A stretch of 64,000 nucleotides of DNA from Kibdelosporangium sp. MJ126-NF4. Lineage in GTDB: Bacteria > Actinomycetota > Actinomycetes > Mycobacteriales > Pseudonocardiaceae. The stretch lies in the NCBI RefSeq assembly GCF_000826545.1, contig NZ_CDME01000010.1, positions 431,019-495,018 of the forward strand. The letters run 5' to 3'. Positions within the stretch are counted from its first letter, which is position 1; the number at the start of each line of letters is the position of its first letter. Shown here piece by piece: positions 8,797 to 17,522 of the stretch. A program made the position numbers and the translations under genes. Under the pieces are notes generated by a model. The model made no database searches, was not told the origin of the DNA, and worked only from the letters and a program-made list of their open reading frames with translations.

Positions 8797-8874
8797 TCAC
8801 GTTCGCCGGACCCCGCTTGTCGGTGTTTTTCTGCTCTGGCATGGTGATAACCGGCTTTGTGGAGCGGGGGACGT

Positions 8875-10056
8875 GTGTTGGGCTTACTCGGCAGAAGTGT
8901 GCTGGTCACTCTCGCCCTGGTACTCGCGACCTGCGGGATCTCCGCCGGACCGGCGTCGGCCATCGTCGGCGGCCAGGAGGTCACGCAGGAGTACTCGTGG
9001 TCGGTGGTGGTCGAGCACTCCCGTGGCGCGTGCAGCGGTGCGCTGATCGCGCCCCGCTGGGTGCTCACGGCCGGGCACTGCGTCGTCACCGACCGGCCCG
9101 ACCAGGCCGAGAACGATCCCGGCCTGGACAACCCGCTGCGCGACGCCGCGGACTTCCGCATGTTCATCGGGTCCACGGCCCGCTACCGGGGACAGGAACG
9201 CGAGGCTGTGCGGCTGGTCAAGGGGCCCGCGCAGCGTGACATCGCACTGATCGAGCTCGACAGCCCGTCGGACAAGACCCCCATCCCGGTCGCCCCGCAG
9301 ACGTCGCCCCGCAGCGGGCAGCAGGCGCTGCTGGTCGGCTGGGGCCAGGTCTGCGAGGCACAGGACTGCCCGGTCGCCAAGTCGCTCAAACAGTTGCCGA
9401 TCACACTGATCCCGAGCAAGAGCATGCTCAACGGCGACCAGGTGCTGTCCTGGCCCGAGGACGACCCGAGACAGCGGGCGGCCAAGGGGGACTCGGGCGG
9501 CCCGATCGTCATCGAGGCCAACGGGCGCTGGGAACTGATCGGCACGCTCAGCGGGTCCGGCACCGTCGGCGGCAGCGCCGAGCGGGGCCTGGCCACCAAC
9601 GTCACCTACTTCCACCCGTGGCTGTCGGCAACGGCCGCGACCGTGACACCGAGCCAGGCCTGGGGCTTGGTGGAGTGGTCGCTGGTGGCTCTCGGTGCCG
9701 TGCTCCTTTTCGTCGTGATCAGGTCGTTCCGCCGGTCACGCAGGCGCAGGCAGCCCATGGCGGCCGCCCCGCTGCAGCGGGCTCGTGACGAGGACCTCGA
9801 CTACATGGAGGAGTGGGCGGCGCAGCGCTTCGGTGTCGAGGCCTACTTCGAGCCGGGCACGTCCTCGGTCGTCGCCACCGTCATGCTGATCGCGGGCGAC
9901 GGTGAGTGGACCCGCCGCAAGATCGGCAGCCTCCAGGCCGCGATCCGGTTCGGCAACGACCGCGGGATTCCCGTCTACGAGGTGTTCCGAACCGGCTACC
10001 CGCAACGCAAACGGGACTACGACGAACGGATGCGGCGCCCGAAAACTCTGGGCTGA
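8875..10056 (+). CDS. Membrane-anchored trypsin-like (S1) serine protease with cytoplasmic C-terminal domain
   Basis: A 393-residue protein; GTG 8875 is preferred because GGAGCGGGGGAC sits 3-14 bases before it. A signal peptide ends near GPASA, followed by an IVGGQEV-type mature N-terminus. The S1 triad is visible: TAGHC, DIALIEL and GDSGGP. The usual disulfide cysteine just before GDSGGP is missing (RQRAAKGDSGGP). After the protease domain comes one transmembrane helix (WSLVALGAVLLFVVI, about residue 265), a basic stop-transfer run (RRSRRRRQ), then ~95 cytoplasmic residues with no recognised family, containing MLIAGDGEWTRRKIGSL and VYEVFRTGYPQRKRDYD. This suggests an outward protease linked to an inside module. 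Confidence 0.88.
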   Translation: MLGLLGRSVLVTLALVLATCGISAGPASAIVGGQEVTQEYSWSVVVEHSRGACSGALIAPRWVLTAGHCVVTDRPDQAENDPGLDNPLRDAADFRMFIGSTARYRGQEREAVRLVKGPAQRDIALIELDSPSDKTPIPVAPQTSPRSGQQALLVGWGQVCEAQDCPVAKSLKQLPITLIPSKSMLNGDQVLSWPEDDPRQRAAKGDSGGPIVIEANGRWELIGTLSGSGTVGGSAERGLATNVTYFHPWLSATAATVTPSQAWGLVEWSLVALGAVLLFVVIRSFRRSRRRRQPMAAAPLQRARDEDLDYMEEWAAQRFGVEAYFEPGTSSVVATVMLIAGDGEWTRRKIGSLQAAIRFGNDRGIPVYEVFRTGYPQRKRDYDERMRRPKTLG

Positions 10057-10181
10057 GCTGGGCCTTTGGAGAACCCGACAAAGAACGCGCCAGGTTGTTC
10101 GTAGCTGGGGCCATAGCGGGTCGTGTCCTGCGTCACCCATCCTGCTCACGATAACGGTCCGATTAGTCACAAGGAGTGACA

Positions 10182-11873
10182 ATGAGAGGACGTACGCGGC
10201 GCACCCTCACGATCAGCGCCGTCGTGGGCTGCGTGGTGGCGCTGCTTTCCGCGCCCAACGCGGTGGCCGACGACGTGATCGAGACGCCGGTGACAGGGTC
10301 GACCACCGGTGACGGGGTGACCGAGAGCTATGTCAGCCTCCTGGCGCCGCTGCCGCCGAGTGCGGGCGCGCATCCCGCGGCCTGCGACCGGATCGGCTAC
10401 CTGCGGGTGCGTGCCGAGGACGGACCGGCCGACGCGGCTGACGCGGACGCCGTCTACGTGTCGATGCCCGGGTTCATCGGCGGCGCGGGCTCGCTGGAAC
10501 CCATGGCGCGCAACATCGTCAGGGCCTCCGCCGGACGCGGCCAGCACGTCGAGGTGTGGGCGATCGACCGGCGGGCGAACTGCCTGGAGGACCACCTCGG
10601 GCTGACCGCAGGAGCCGCGCGCCGCGACCCGAGCCTGGCGTTCGACTACTACGTCGGCAAACGCCAGATCGACGGGCACACCTACTCACCGGTGACCCAG
10701 AAGGACGCGGAGTTCCTCAAGAACGTCGGCCTGGCCCAGACCGTGCACGACTACCGGACCGTGCTGGACCAGTTGCCACCACAGGTCCAGCGCACCAAGG
10801 TGCTGTGCGGCGGGCACTCCCTCGGCGGACTGATCACCGGCGCGCTGGTCAACTGGGACTTCGGTGACCTGCCCGGCTATCAGCTGTGTGCCGGGTACTA
10901 CACGCTGGACACCCGGCTGGCCGGACACATCGACGCCGCCGACCTGCTGGCCAAGCTGCAACAGGCACTGCCGATCCAACTGACGGTGAACTTCTCCAAC
11001 CTCATCGGTGCCGCGATGCCGTACGTGAGCGTCACCCCGCTCACCCCGGACACCCTGGCCATGGTGATGTCGTTCGCCCAGGCCGCCGAGCTGGCACCGG
11101 ACACGCCCAGCACCGCGCCCGCGCGGATACCGCGTGAGCTGAACTACGACCTGTCGGTGAACCTGTTCTCCGCGCGGGACCTGCTGGGTTTCCTGACCGG
11201 GCAACCGGATCTGCGCAAGGCCAACGCCACCAACGCGGCCGTGCTCGGCGCGGTCACCGCGGACATCTCCAGCCCGATCGGATTCCTGCGCGCCAGCATC
11301 GGCGCACCGACCGGGACCGTGGTCCGCAAGAACTTCCCGACTCCGTACGGCTCGTCGGACACGGCCATGGGCATGGTGGGCGGCGGCAAGACCGTCTCGC
11401 CGGAGTTCGAGAACGGGAAACTGATCGAGTGGCGCAACTACGACCAGTTGCCCGCCGAGGGTGTCCGGACTGTCGACGGCGACGTCTACACGACCCCGGC
11501 CAGCCAGGTCACCGACGTGCACCAGTTCGCCGCGACACTGGCCAACCCGCACGCGGACGGACTGGAGTGGTTCTTCCCGACGAGGCTCGCTGCGGAGTCC
11601 TTCGAGGCGCAACTCGGCAGCCGCCAAGGAGATCTGGCCAACCTGCGCTACCCGGACGGGATCCGCAAGCACCCGGTGATCAACCTCGACGCCGCGGAAA
11701 GCGGGACTGTGCGTGGCCGCCCGGGTGACGGCGGACCGGTGGTGAAGCTTGAGGGCTACAACCACGTGGACGTCGGCACGGCCGCGTGGAAGCAGAACAA
11801 CGGCAAGCCCGAGCCGTTGAGCGACCAGCTCACCGAGTTCGTCGGCAGGCATGTGCTGACGGCACAGCAGTAG
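10182..11873 (+). CDS. Secreted alpha/beta hydrolase (lipase/esterase-like)
   Basis: A 563-residue exported protein, start ATG 10182 after AAGGAG (the GTG at 10176 overlaps that site). A signal peptide covers about residues 1-28 (cleavage near AVA-DD). The nucleophile elbow GGHSLGGLITGAL lies around residues 210-222, preceded by an HG-like region YVSMPGFIGGAGS. A likely catalytic histidine is in GYNHVDVGTAAW near the C-terminus. The middle third is a long insertion with no recognised domain. It ends exactly where the convergent PucR-type gene ends, with no spacer. Substrate unknown. Confidence 0.8.
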   Translation: MRGRTRRTLTISAVVGCVVALLSAPNAVADDVIETPVTGSTTGDGVTESYVSLLAPLPPSAGAHPAACDRIGYLRVRAEDGPADAADADAVYVSMPGFIGGAGSLEPMARNIVRASAGRGQHVEVWAIDRRANCLEDHLGLTAGAARRDPSLAFDYYVGKRQIDGHTYSPVTQKDAEFLKNVGLAQTVHDYRTVLDQLPPQVQRTKVLCGGHSLGGLITGALVNWDFGDLPGYQLCAGYYTLDTRLAGHIDAADLLAKLQQALPIQLTVNFSNLIGAAMPYVSVTPLTPDTLAMVMSFAQAAELAPDTPSTAPARIPRELNYDLSVNLFSARDLLGFLTGQPDLRKANATNAAVLGAVTADISSPIGFLRASIGAPTGTVVRKNFPTPYGSSDTAMGMVGGGKTVSPEFENGKLIEWRNYDQLPAEGVRTVDGDVYTTPASQVTDVHQFAATLANPHADGLEWFFPTRLAAESFEAQLGSRQGDLANLRYPDGIRKHPVINLDAAESGTVRGRPGDGGPVVKLEGYNHVDVGTAAWKQNNGKPEPLSDQLTEFVGRHVLTAQQ

Positions 11874-12983
11874 TCACGCCGTGTCGGGCGGAGTTGGCTT
11901 GGTCAGCTCCGCCCGGCGCAGTGCCCACCACAGCTCCAGCGTGGCGTCCGGATCGGACAGGTCGACACCGGTGAGTTCCTGGTAGCGCTTGAGCCGGTAG
12001 CGGATGGTGTTGGGGTGCACGATCAACCGGGTCGCGGTGTCCTCGACGTGTTGCCCGGTCTCCAGATAGGTCCGCAGTGTCACGCGCAGCGCGGCGTCGT
12101 GGACTGGCGTCAGGTAGCGGCGTACGAGGATGTCCCCAGTCTCGGCGTCGGCGAGCACCGTGGGCAGCAGGCCGAGGTCGGCCAGTTCGTGGACGCCGGG
12201 TTTGCCGAACGCGACAGCGGTGTGCAGCGCACGGGTCGCCTGCGCGAACGAACCGGCGAGGTGGTCCAGTCGGGCGCCGGGGCCGGTGCCGACCGGCTCA
12301 CCGCAGCCGGTCCTGGTGAGGGTGCCCGCGAATCCGGCGACGTCACCGTCGATCGTCGCGGTGAACGCGCCCGGCGGCGTGAGCGGCTGCACCGCGCTGA
12401 GCTGACGAGCCCGGAACGGCACGTAGGCGGCTTCCGGGTCGAGCCCGTAGCGCTGGGCGCGGACACCGAGCTCGGCGACGCCGAGCGTGCCGAGCAGCAC
12501 CGCTCGGGTGAAGTCGGCGCGCTGGTGCTCGTCCACCCGTGCGCGTTCCCGGTCGGCCTGCTGGTGGCCGGTGGTCAGCGCCACGAGCACGTGGTCGCAG
12601 ATGTCGAGGACGTAGTAAGTCATCGTGAGCAGGTTCTCGGCACTGAGATTGTGGGAATGTCCAATGTCGGTGAGCTCGGTCAGTTGCTCGCGGATGGCGA
12701 TCCTCGTGCCCCACAGCAGTTCTTCCAGCCCGATGCCCTGCCGTGCCCGTAGCGCCCCGAACTGGCGGAACCGGCCGAGTTCCGTCTCGTCGATCCGGCG
12801 CTGACCGACCAGGTCGGTCAGCAGGAACCGGATTATCTCGGTGTGCTCGGCGGCGAAGCTGGCCTCGTCGAGCCTGGCGTACGCGGCACTGCCGCCGCGG
12901 GCCTTCGCGACGATCCGGCGGGTCACCAGCTCCTGGCGATCCAGCGCGGTCGTGATGAGCCCTCGCCAGACGGCGGTGTCCAT
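11874..12983 (-). CDS. PucR/CdaR-type transcriptional regulator
   Basis: A 369-residue protein. The C-terminal ~60 residues carry the PucR HTH (YLETGQHVEDTATRLIVHPN, then TIRYRLKRYQELTG), preceded by a GGDEF-like CdaR central region. The N-terminal half (residues ~10-160) is helical and matches the RsbRD-like sensory region common in actinobacterial members. It lies 44 bases downstream of fadD17 on the same strand and may be read from its promoter, which would place it under the KstR-type operator. The start at 12983 lacks a clear ribosome site. Confidence 0.85.
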   Translation of the reverse strand: MDTAVWRGLITTALDRQELVTRRIVAKARGGSAAYARLDEASFAAEHTEIIRFLLTDLVGQRRIDETELGRFRQFGALRARQGIGLEELLWGTRIAIREQLTELTDIGHSHNLSAENLLTMTYYVLDICDHVLVALTTGHQQADRERARVDEHQRADFTRAVLLGTLGVAELGVRAQRYGLDPEAAYVPFRARQLSAVQPLTPPGAFTATIDGDVAGFAGTLTRTGCGEPVGTGPGARLDHLAGSFAQATRALHTAVAFGKPGVHELADLGLLPTVLADAETGDILVRRYLTPVHDAALRVTLRTYLETGQHVEDTATRLIVHPNTIRYRLKRYQELTGVDLSDPDATLELWWALRRAELTKPTPPDTA

Positions 12984-13027
12984 GGCCAGGGAGCTTAGGG
13001 CGACCGATTTGGAGAAATCAACAAAGG

Positions 13028-14611
13028 TCACCCAGGCAATGTGTCCACCGAGGACAGAGCGGCGTAGTCGATGTCCTGACCGGAGCGCACCCACACCGGG
13101 TCGGCGCAGCCGATGCCCTCGGCCGCGAGGTGTCGTTTGACCACCTTGAACGTCGACGTCCGCGGCAGCTGCCGGGTCACCCGCACGTACTTCGGCACCT
13201 GTTTGGGGCCCAGATCCGGCTGTTGGGCGAGGAACAGGCCGAACTGGGATGGTCCAAGCGCTGTCCCGTCGGTGACGATCGCGGCCATCACCTGGTCGCC
13301 GGTCACCGGGTCGGCCACCGCGTACACGGCGGCGTCGGTGATCGCCGGGTGTCGTAGGAGGATCCGTTCGATCGGCGCTGTGCCCAGGTTCTCCCCGTCG
13401 ACTCGCAGCCAGTCGCCGAGCCGCCCGGCGAAGTAGACGAACCCGTCCGTGTCGGCGTAGGCGAGATCACCGGTGTGGTAGCGCCCGCCGCGCAACCGGT
13501 GCGCGTCGGCGTCGGGATCGCGGTAGTACCCGGCGAACCAGCCCGATCCCGCCGTGTTGACCAACTCGCCGACGGCGTCGTCGGCGTTGAGCAGTCGGCC
13601 GTCGGCGTCGAACTCGGCCGGTGGGCACGGGCGGCCGGTGTCCGGGTGCAGGATGGCCACGTCGTCCGCGGGCCTGCCGAGTGAGGTGGGTGGCGTGTCA
13701 CGGGCGCGAGCGAAACCCACACCGCCCTCGGTGGAGCCGAACGCGTCGACGACCGTGCAGCCGAACCGCTTCTCGAACGCGATCAGGTCCGCGCTGGCGC
13801 CTTCGTTGCCGTAGACCAGGCGCAGCGGGTTGTCGGCGTCGTCCGGACACGGGGGAGTGGCGACCACATACGACAACGGCTTGCCCACGTAGTTGGCGTA
13901 GGTGACGCCGAACCTCCGGACGTCCGGCAGGAAACCGGACGCGGAGAACCTGCGGCGCAGCGCGATACCCGCACCGGCCGCGAGACCGACCGCCCACCCG
14001 GCCATGATGGCGTTGGAGTGGAACATCGGCATCGAGACGTACACCGTGTCCGAAGCCGAAAGCCCGAACCGTTCGGCGAGCATCCGGCCGGGAAACGCGA
14101 TCTTGCCGTGTGTGCACCGCACCGCCTTCGGGTCACCGCTGGTGCCCGACGTGAAGATCAGCATGAGCAGATCGTCCCCGGCAACGGGAACAGGTTCTAT
14201 CGATGCTTCCTCGGTCGCCCGCCACGACTCCAGGTCCCGGACGCCTGCCCCGCCGAGGTCCAGCCCGTCGAGCAGGGGGAGGTACTTCCGCTCGGCGAGG
14301 ACGAGTTGACAGTCCGCGAGCCGGACGTCCCGCGCGAGGGCCTCGCCGCGCCGGGTGGGATTGAGCCCAGCCAGTACGGCGCCGGAGAACGCGCACCCGC
14401 CGAGGAGAAACGAGAAAACCGGCACGTTGTCGGCCAGGATCCCGACATGCGGCGGTCGGTTCCAGTCCAGGGTCGCGGTGAGGGCGGCCCCGTGCCGGGC
14501 CGAGATTCGGACATGCTCGGCCCACGACCAGGTCTCGTTCTCGAACCGCAGGCCCTGTCGTTCGTCCCCGGCGCGGGCCATCAGGAGGTCGGTGACTGTC
14601 GGGACACTCAT
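13028..14611 (-). CDS. fadD17: Acyl-CoA synthetase FadD17 (steroid side-chain type)
   Basis: A 527-residue AMP-forming acyl-CoA ligase, start ATG 14611 with GGAGGT at 14618-14623. Motifs in order: P-loop FTSGTSGDPKAVRCTHGK, A5-type FGSTEGG, YHTGDLAY, hinge GRLGDWLRVDGENLGTAP and the catalytic lysine in TSTFKVVKR. Stretches such as SASGFLPDVRR and TYANYVGKPLSYVVATP strongly recall mycobacterial FadD17, which belongs to the KstR cholesterol regulon. A perfect palindrome with a KstR-type core lies just upstream, which supports activation of a steroid side-chain fatty acid. No other steroid genes are in the window. Confidence 0.88.
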   Translation of the reverse strand: MSVPTVTDLLMARAGDERQGLRFENETWSWAEHVRISARHGAALTATLDWNRPPHVGILADNVPVFSFLLGGCAFSGAVLAGLNPTRRGEALARDVRLADCQLVLAERKYLPLLDGLDLGGAGVRDLESWRATEEASIEPVPVAGDDLLMLIFTSGTSGDPKAVRCTHGKIAFPGRMLAERFGLSASDTVYVSMPMFHSNAIMAGWAVGLAAGAGIALRRRFSASGFLPDVRRFGVTYANYVGKPLSYVVATPPCPDDADNPLRLVYGNEGASADLIAFEKRFGCTVVDAFGSTEGGVGFARARDTPPTSLGRPADDVAILHPDTGRPCPPAEFDADGRLLNADDAVGELVNTAGSGWFAGYYRDPDADAHRLRGGRYHTGDLAYADTDGFVYFAGRLGDWLRVDGENLGTAPIERILLRHPAITDAAVYAVADPVTGDQVMAAIVTDGTALGPSQFGLFLAQQPDLGPKQVPKYVRVTRQLPRTSTFKVVKRHLAAEGIGCADPVWVRSGQDIDYAALSSVDTLPG

Positions 14612-14624
14612 CCACGCACCTCCG

Positions 14625-14666
14625 CCGGGTGATACAAATAGAACGTGTTCTATTTGTATCACCCGG
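14625..14666. promoter_or_regulatory. 42-bp perfect palindrome with KstR-type operator core upstream of fadD17
   Basis: Two exact 20-bp arms (14625-14644 and 14647-14666) flank a GT spacer. The centre, TAGAACGTGTTCTA at 14639-14652, matches the KstR consensus TnnAACnnGTTnnA. The site ends one base before the fadD17 ribosome site, so a bound TetR-type repressor would block transcription, or the transcribed arms could fold over the ribosome site. KstR itself is not encoded here. Confidence 0.85.
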
Positions 14667-14869
14667 TCGATGCCGAGGCCAGGACCTGTCAGCGCGGTTC
14701 GCGGCCGAGGAGTGCGACCAGCCGGTCCGGCGCGGACGCAGTGGCGGGCACGGCGACCGGCGGGGCCACGAGGCCAGGGGCCGGGGGTTTCGCCTCGAGC
14801 AAGAAACCCCGCAGGGACTCCTGCCGCACCGACCGGCCCCCCACGCTGGCACTGGCTCTGCGCACCTGT

Positions 14870-15600
14870 GTGGCTCTGCGTACCGGGGGTCTCGCGCACG
14901 TGTGGGTCTTGCGCACGTGTGGGTCTCGAGTCACCTAAGTGGCTCTGCGCATGTGGGTTCGTGCAGCCGCGAGCGCGCGGGTGAGCGGAGCGAACCGGGT
15001 GCTGAGCTGGTCTGCGGACACTTTGGCGCGTGTCTGCCGTTGCGGCATGGCGAGTATTGCCCGCTCGCGGCGCGGAGCGTGTGGTGGGCTGGTTGGGGGC
15101 GAGTCGAGCAGCGAACTCGCCGTGCCGCAGGGGCGGACACGCGGTACCTCGGCTAACCCAGCCAGGCTGGAACGCATCCTCGGCTGGCCCGGCCAGGCTG
15201 GAACGGGTGGTGGCGGGATTGTCGGCTGCCAGTTTCGTCCGGGGCTGGGCCGTGGAGGCTGTCTGTTCCAGCCGCGTGGGGTGTGGTGAGCTACCGCGTG
15301 TCCGCCTGTGCGACACGGCGAGCCGCTAGGTTCGACTCGCCTCCAGCGAGCCCACCGTGCGCTGTGCGCCGCGAACCTGCATCTCGCCGTGTCGCACCGG
15401 CAGACACGCGCCAGAGTGTCCGCATCCATGCTCAGCACCCGGTTCGCTCCGCTCACCCGGGCGCTCGCGGCTGCACGACCCCCGGTGGGTCGAGACCCCC
15501 AGGTGCGCGGAGCCACATAGGTGTGTGCGGCCACATAAGTGGGTCGGGCCGACACGCTGGGAGCCGGAGCCAGCGGGATGTGCAGCCGACGGGCGCGCGG
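14870..15600. repeat. Non-coding palindromic island 1 (large inverted repeat with four 26-bp units)
   Basis: There is no credible gene between 14667 and 15728. The stretch is an imperfect palindrome centred near 15220. The best-preserved arms, 14960-15007 and 15430-15477, match at 47 of 48 positions. Four copies of a 26-bp unit, starting CGTGTCYGCC and ending GGCGAG, lie at 15029-15054 (+), 15116-15141 (-), 15297-15322 (+) and 15383-15408 (-), so each half also folds as its own hairpin. A 14-mer GCCAGGCTGGAACG occurs at 15161 and 15192. The flanks hold short GTGTGGGTCT-like direct repeats. Open frames here change with the repeat and look spurious. Confidence 0.8.
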
Positions 15601-15728
15601 CACACAGGTGAGTCGAGGCAATTAGGTTCAGGTGGGTGCGGGTGCAGTCCATCAACTGGGGGTTCCGGTGGCTGGCGGCTTTCCGACTTCACCGTGAAAC
15701 CGGGTGATCTGCGCGCTAGATTTCGTTG

Positions 15729-16598
15729 GTGGACTTCGAAGAGATCGTGATCAGGACGGAACGCCTTGACTTTCCCGCGCTCGTCGCCGGGGATGGTCCT
15801 GTTGTCGTTTGCTGGCACGGGTTTCCCGACCACCCGGCCACGTTCGGGCCACTGGCCGAACACCTGGTTGCCGCCGGTCGCCGTGTTGTGGCGCCGTTCC
15901 TGCGGGGGCACCACCCGGCGACCGTCGACCAGATGCCGTACACCGACAGCATCACGCTCGCGGCCGATGGAGCCGCCGTGGCCAAGGCCTTGTCGCCGGA
16001 CGCCGGTGTGGACATGATCGGACACGACATCGGCGCTGGCATCGTGGGCCGGTTGGCGGGCGCTTGGCCGGAACGTCTTCGTCGAGGCGTGACCATGGCC
16101 GTGCCGCCGCCGAAGACAGTGCCGGGCATCCTGCGTGATCCCGCGCAGCAGCAACGGTTGTTCTACATGTGGCTGTTCCAGCTGGAAGGGTTGGCCGAGA
16201 GCGTGCTGGAGACCGACCGCGCGCTCGTCGACTACCTGTGGGCCACCTGGTCGCCGGGGCTGGACATGGGCGAGCAGCACCGCGAGCGCGTGCACGCCTT
16301 GTACGGGGACCCACGGCTGGTCCGCAACGCGCTGCGGATCTACCGCGGCAACTTCGACCCGAAGCTGCACGACCCCGAACTCGCTCCGCTGGCAGCCAAA
16401 ACCGAGGCCACGGCGTCAGTCCCGTTGCTCGTGCTCGCGGGCGCGAACGACGGCTGTATCCCGCCCGAGTGCTTCGCCGATGCGGAAACCGGTCTCGCGC
16501 CCGGTTCGTCGGTGCGGACCGTGCCGGACGCGGGCCATTTCATGCAGCTCGACCAACCGGCCGAGATCGCCAGGATCGCGCTCGACTGGTTCAACTGA
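15729..16598 (+). CDS. Alpha/beta hydrolase, epoxide hydrolase/haloalkane dehalogenase-like
   Basis: A 289-residue hydrolase; GTG 15729 is chosen over the adjacent TTG. The oxyanion motif is WHGFPDHPATF (~30-40) and the nucleophile elbow MIGHDIGAG (~98-106) carries Asp, as in epoxide hydrolases and dehalogenases, not Ser. A helical cap follows (FYMWLFQLEGLAESV). The late acid and histidine are LAGANDGCIPPE and DAGHFMQLDQP. It has no signal peptide. It stands alone downstream of palindromic island 1 and ends at a bidirectional terminator. Confidence 0.85.
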   Translation: MDFEEIVIRTERLDFPALVAGDGPVVVCWHGFPDHPATFGPLAEHLVAAGRRVVAPFLRGHHPATVDQMPYTDSITLAADGAAVAKALSPDAGVDMIGHDIGAGIVGRLAGAWPERLRRGVTMAVPPPKTVPGILRDPAQQQRLFYMWLFQLEGLAESVLETDRALVDYLWATWSPGLDMGEQHRERVHALYGDPRLVRNALRIYRGNFDPKLHDPELAPLAAKTEATASVPLLVLAGANDGCIPPECFADAETGLAPGSSVRTVPDAGHFMQLDQPAEIARIALDWFN

Positions 16599-16601
16599 GC
16601 G

Positions 16602-16636
16602 TGTGCCTGCCCACCGCGCAACAGTGGGCAGGCACA
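16602..16636. terminator. Bidirectional hairpin terminator
   Basis: Perfect 13-bp arms TGTGCCTGCCCAC (16602-16614) and GTGGGCAGGCACA (16624-16636) with a 9-base loop. They fill the 44-base gap between the convergent hydrolase (ends 16598) and lyase-like gene (ends 16643). Confidence 0.85.
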
Positions 16637-16642
16637 ACTCTG

Positions 16643-17419
16643 TCACTGGTCGCGGTACGCCTTCATGTTGCGCAGCAGCAGGTACGTGTCCTGCAGTTGG
16701 CCGGAGTCGTTGAGGGAACGGTAGATCCCCCACTTCGGGTGCGCCTGGTCGCCGCCGAGCCACGTGTCGATGCCCGACCGGGACGCGTTGACCAGCGTGG
16801 TCCCGCCGTCCTTGAGCGAGTACCGCACCTTGCCGCCCGAGCCGTCGGCGACCTTGATCTCGATCTCCACGTCGATCCACTTGTTGCGCAGCGGCGCGAG
16901 ATCCGTCACCCCGAGTTTCGCCTGTCCCGCGCCGAACAGCCGCATCTCGATGTTCTCGTCGCTGCCCGTGCGGTGCAGCGACATCGTCACCACAGGGGAG
17001 TCCACGCCGGTGTGCTTGACCTGGAAGATGTGGGTGAAGCTGGTGGTCGCCTTCAGTGTGGGCGGGATGAACATCTGGTAGTTGTAGCGCCAGGTCTCGT
17101 TCTTCTTCATGTCCACCCTGGTGCCGTTGGCCTGGATCGCCCTGACCTCCTGGCGCTGCCGGTCCGAGCCGTCCCGGTCGACCTTGTGGATCACGAACCG
17201 GTACTGGGCCGACTCGGCGAAGATGTGCTGGACGCCGGGATGCGAGTCCGCGCGGTCGTCCTCGATCCCGACGAACGCGCGCAGCCCGTCCTTGGCGGGA
17301 TCACCGCTCCAGCGCAACGTGAACGCGGCGGGTGTGACATCGGCGAGAGCCATTCCCGGCACCAGCGGCGTCGCCGCCGCGGCCAGTAATGTCGCACGGC
17401 GGGTGTACTGCTTGGCCAC
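16643..17419 (-). CDS. Tat-exported heparin lyase I-like polysaccharide lyase-fold protein
   Basis: A 258-residue protein. GTG 17419 is preferred: the AGGAGGAGG ribosome site abuts the upstream ATG at 17425 but is correctly spaced for the GTG. The N-terminus has a twin-arginine signal (RRATLLAAAATPLVPG, cleavage near ALA-DV). The mature part is beta-rich and follows the heparin lyase I-type jelly roll: RQEVRAIQANGTRVD, then ETWRYNYQMFIP, HIFQVKH and WIDVEIEIK. A polysaccharide-binding or lyase role outside the cell is likely, but catalytic residues cannot be assigned. It lies 103 bases downstream of the LysR gene on the same strand. Confidence 0.7.
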   Translation of the reverse strand: MAKQYTRRATLLAAAATPLVPGMALADVTPAAFTLRWSGDPAKDGLRAFVGIEDDRADSHPGVQHIFAESAQYRFVIHKVDRDGSDRQRQEVRAIQANGTRVDMKKNETWRYNYQMFIPPTLKATTSFTHIFQVKHTGVDSPVVTMSLHRTGSDENIEMRLFGAGQAKLGVTDLAPLRNKWIDVEIEIKVADGSGGKVRYSLKDGGTTLVNASRSGIDTWLGGDQAHPKWGIYRSLNDSGQLQDTYLLLRNMKAYRDQ

Positions 17420-17522
17420 GAGCATCCTCCTCCTCAGCGTACATGATCAACGAGGCGGCGGATGACACCAACATCACCGAAACCGGCCGTTCTGTCAAGC
17501 CAGGGAGTACCACTCAGTCTAC

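Noticed and set aside
13028..14611. Considered as an NRPS adenylation domain
   Set aside because: There is no carrier or condensation domain, and motifs match FadD17-type acyl-CoA ligases.
14629..15750. Open frames on both strands in palindromic island 1, including an N-terminal extension of fadD17
   Set aside because: The AMP-ligase homology starts at 14611 with a good ribosome site, and the other frames follow the repeats only.
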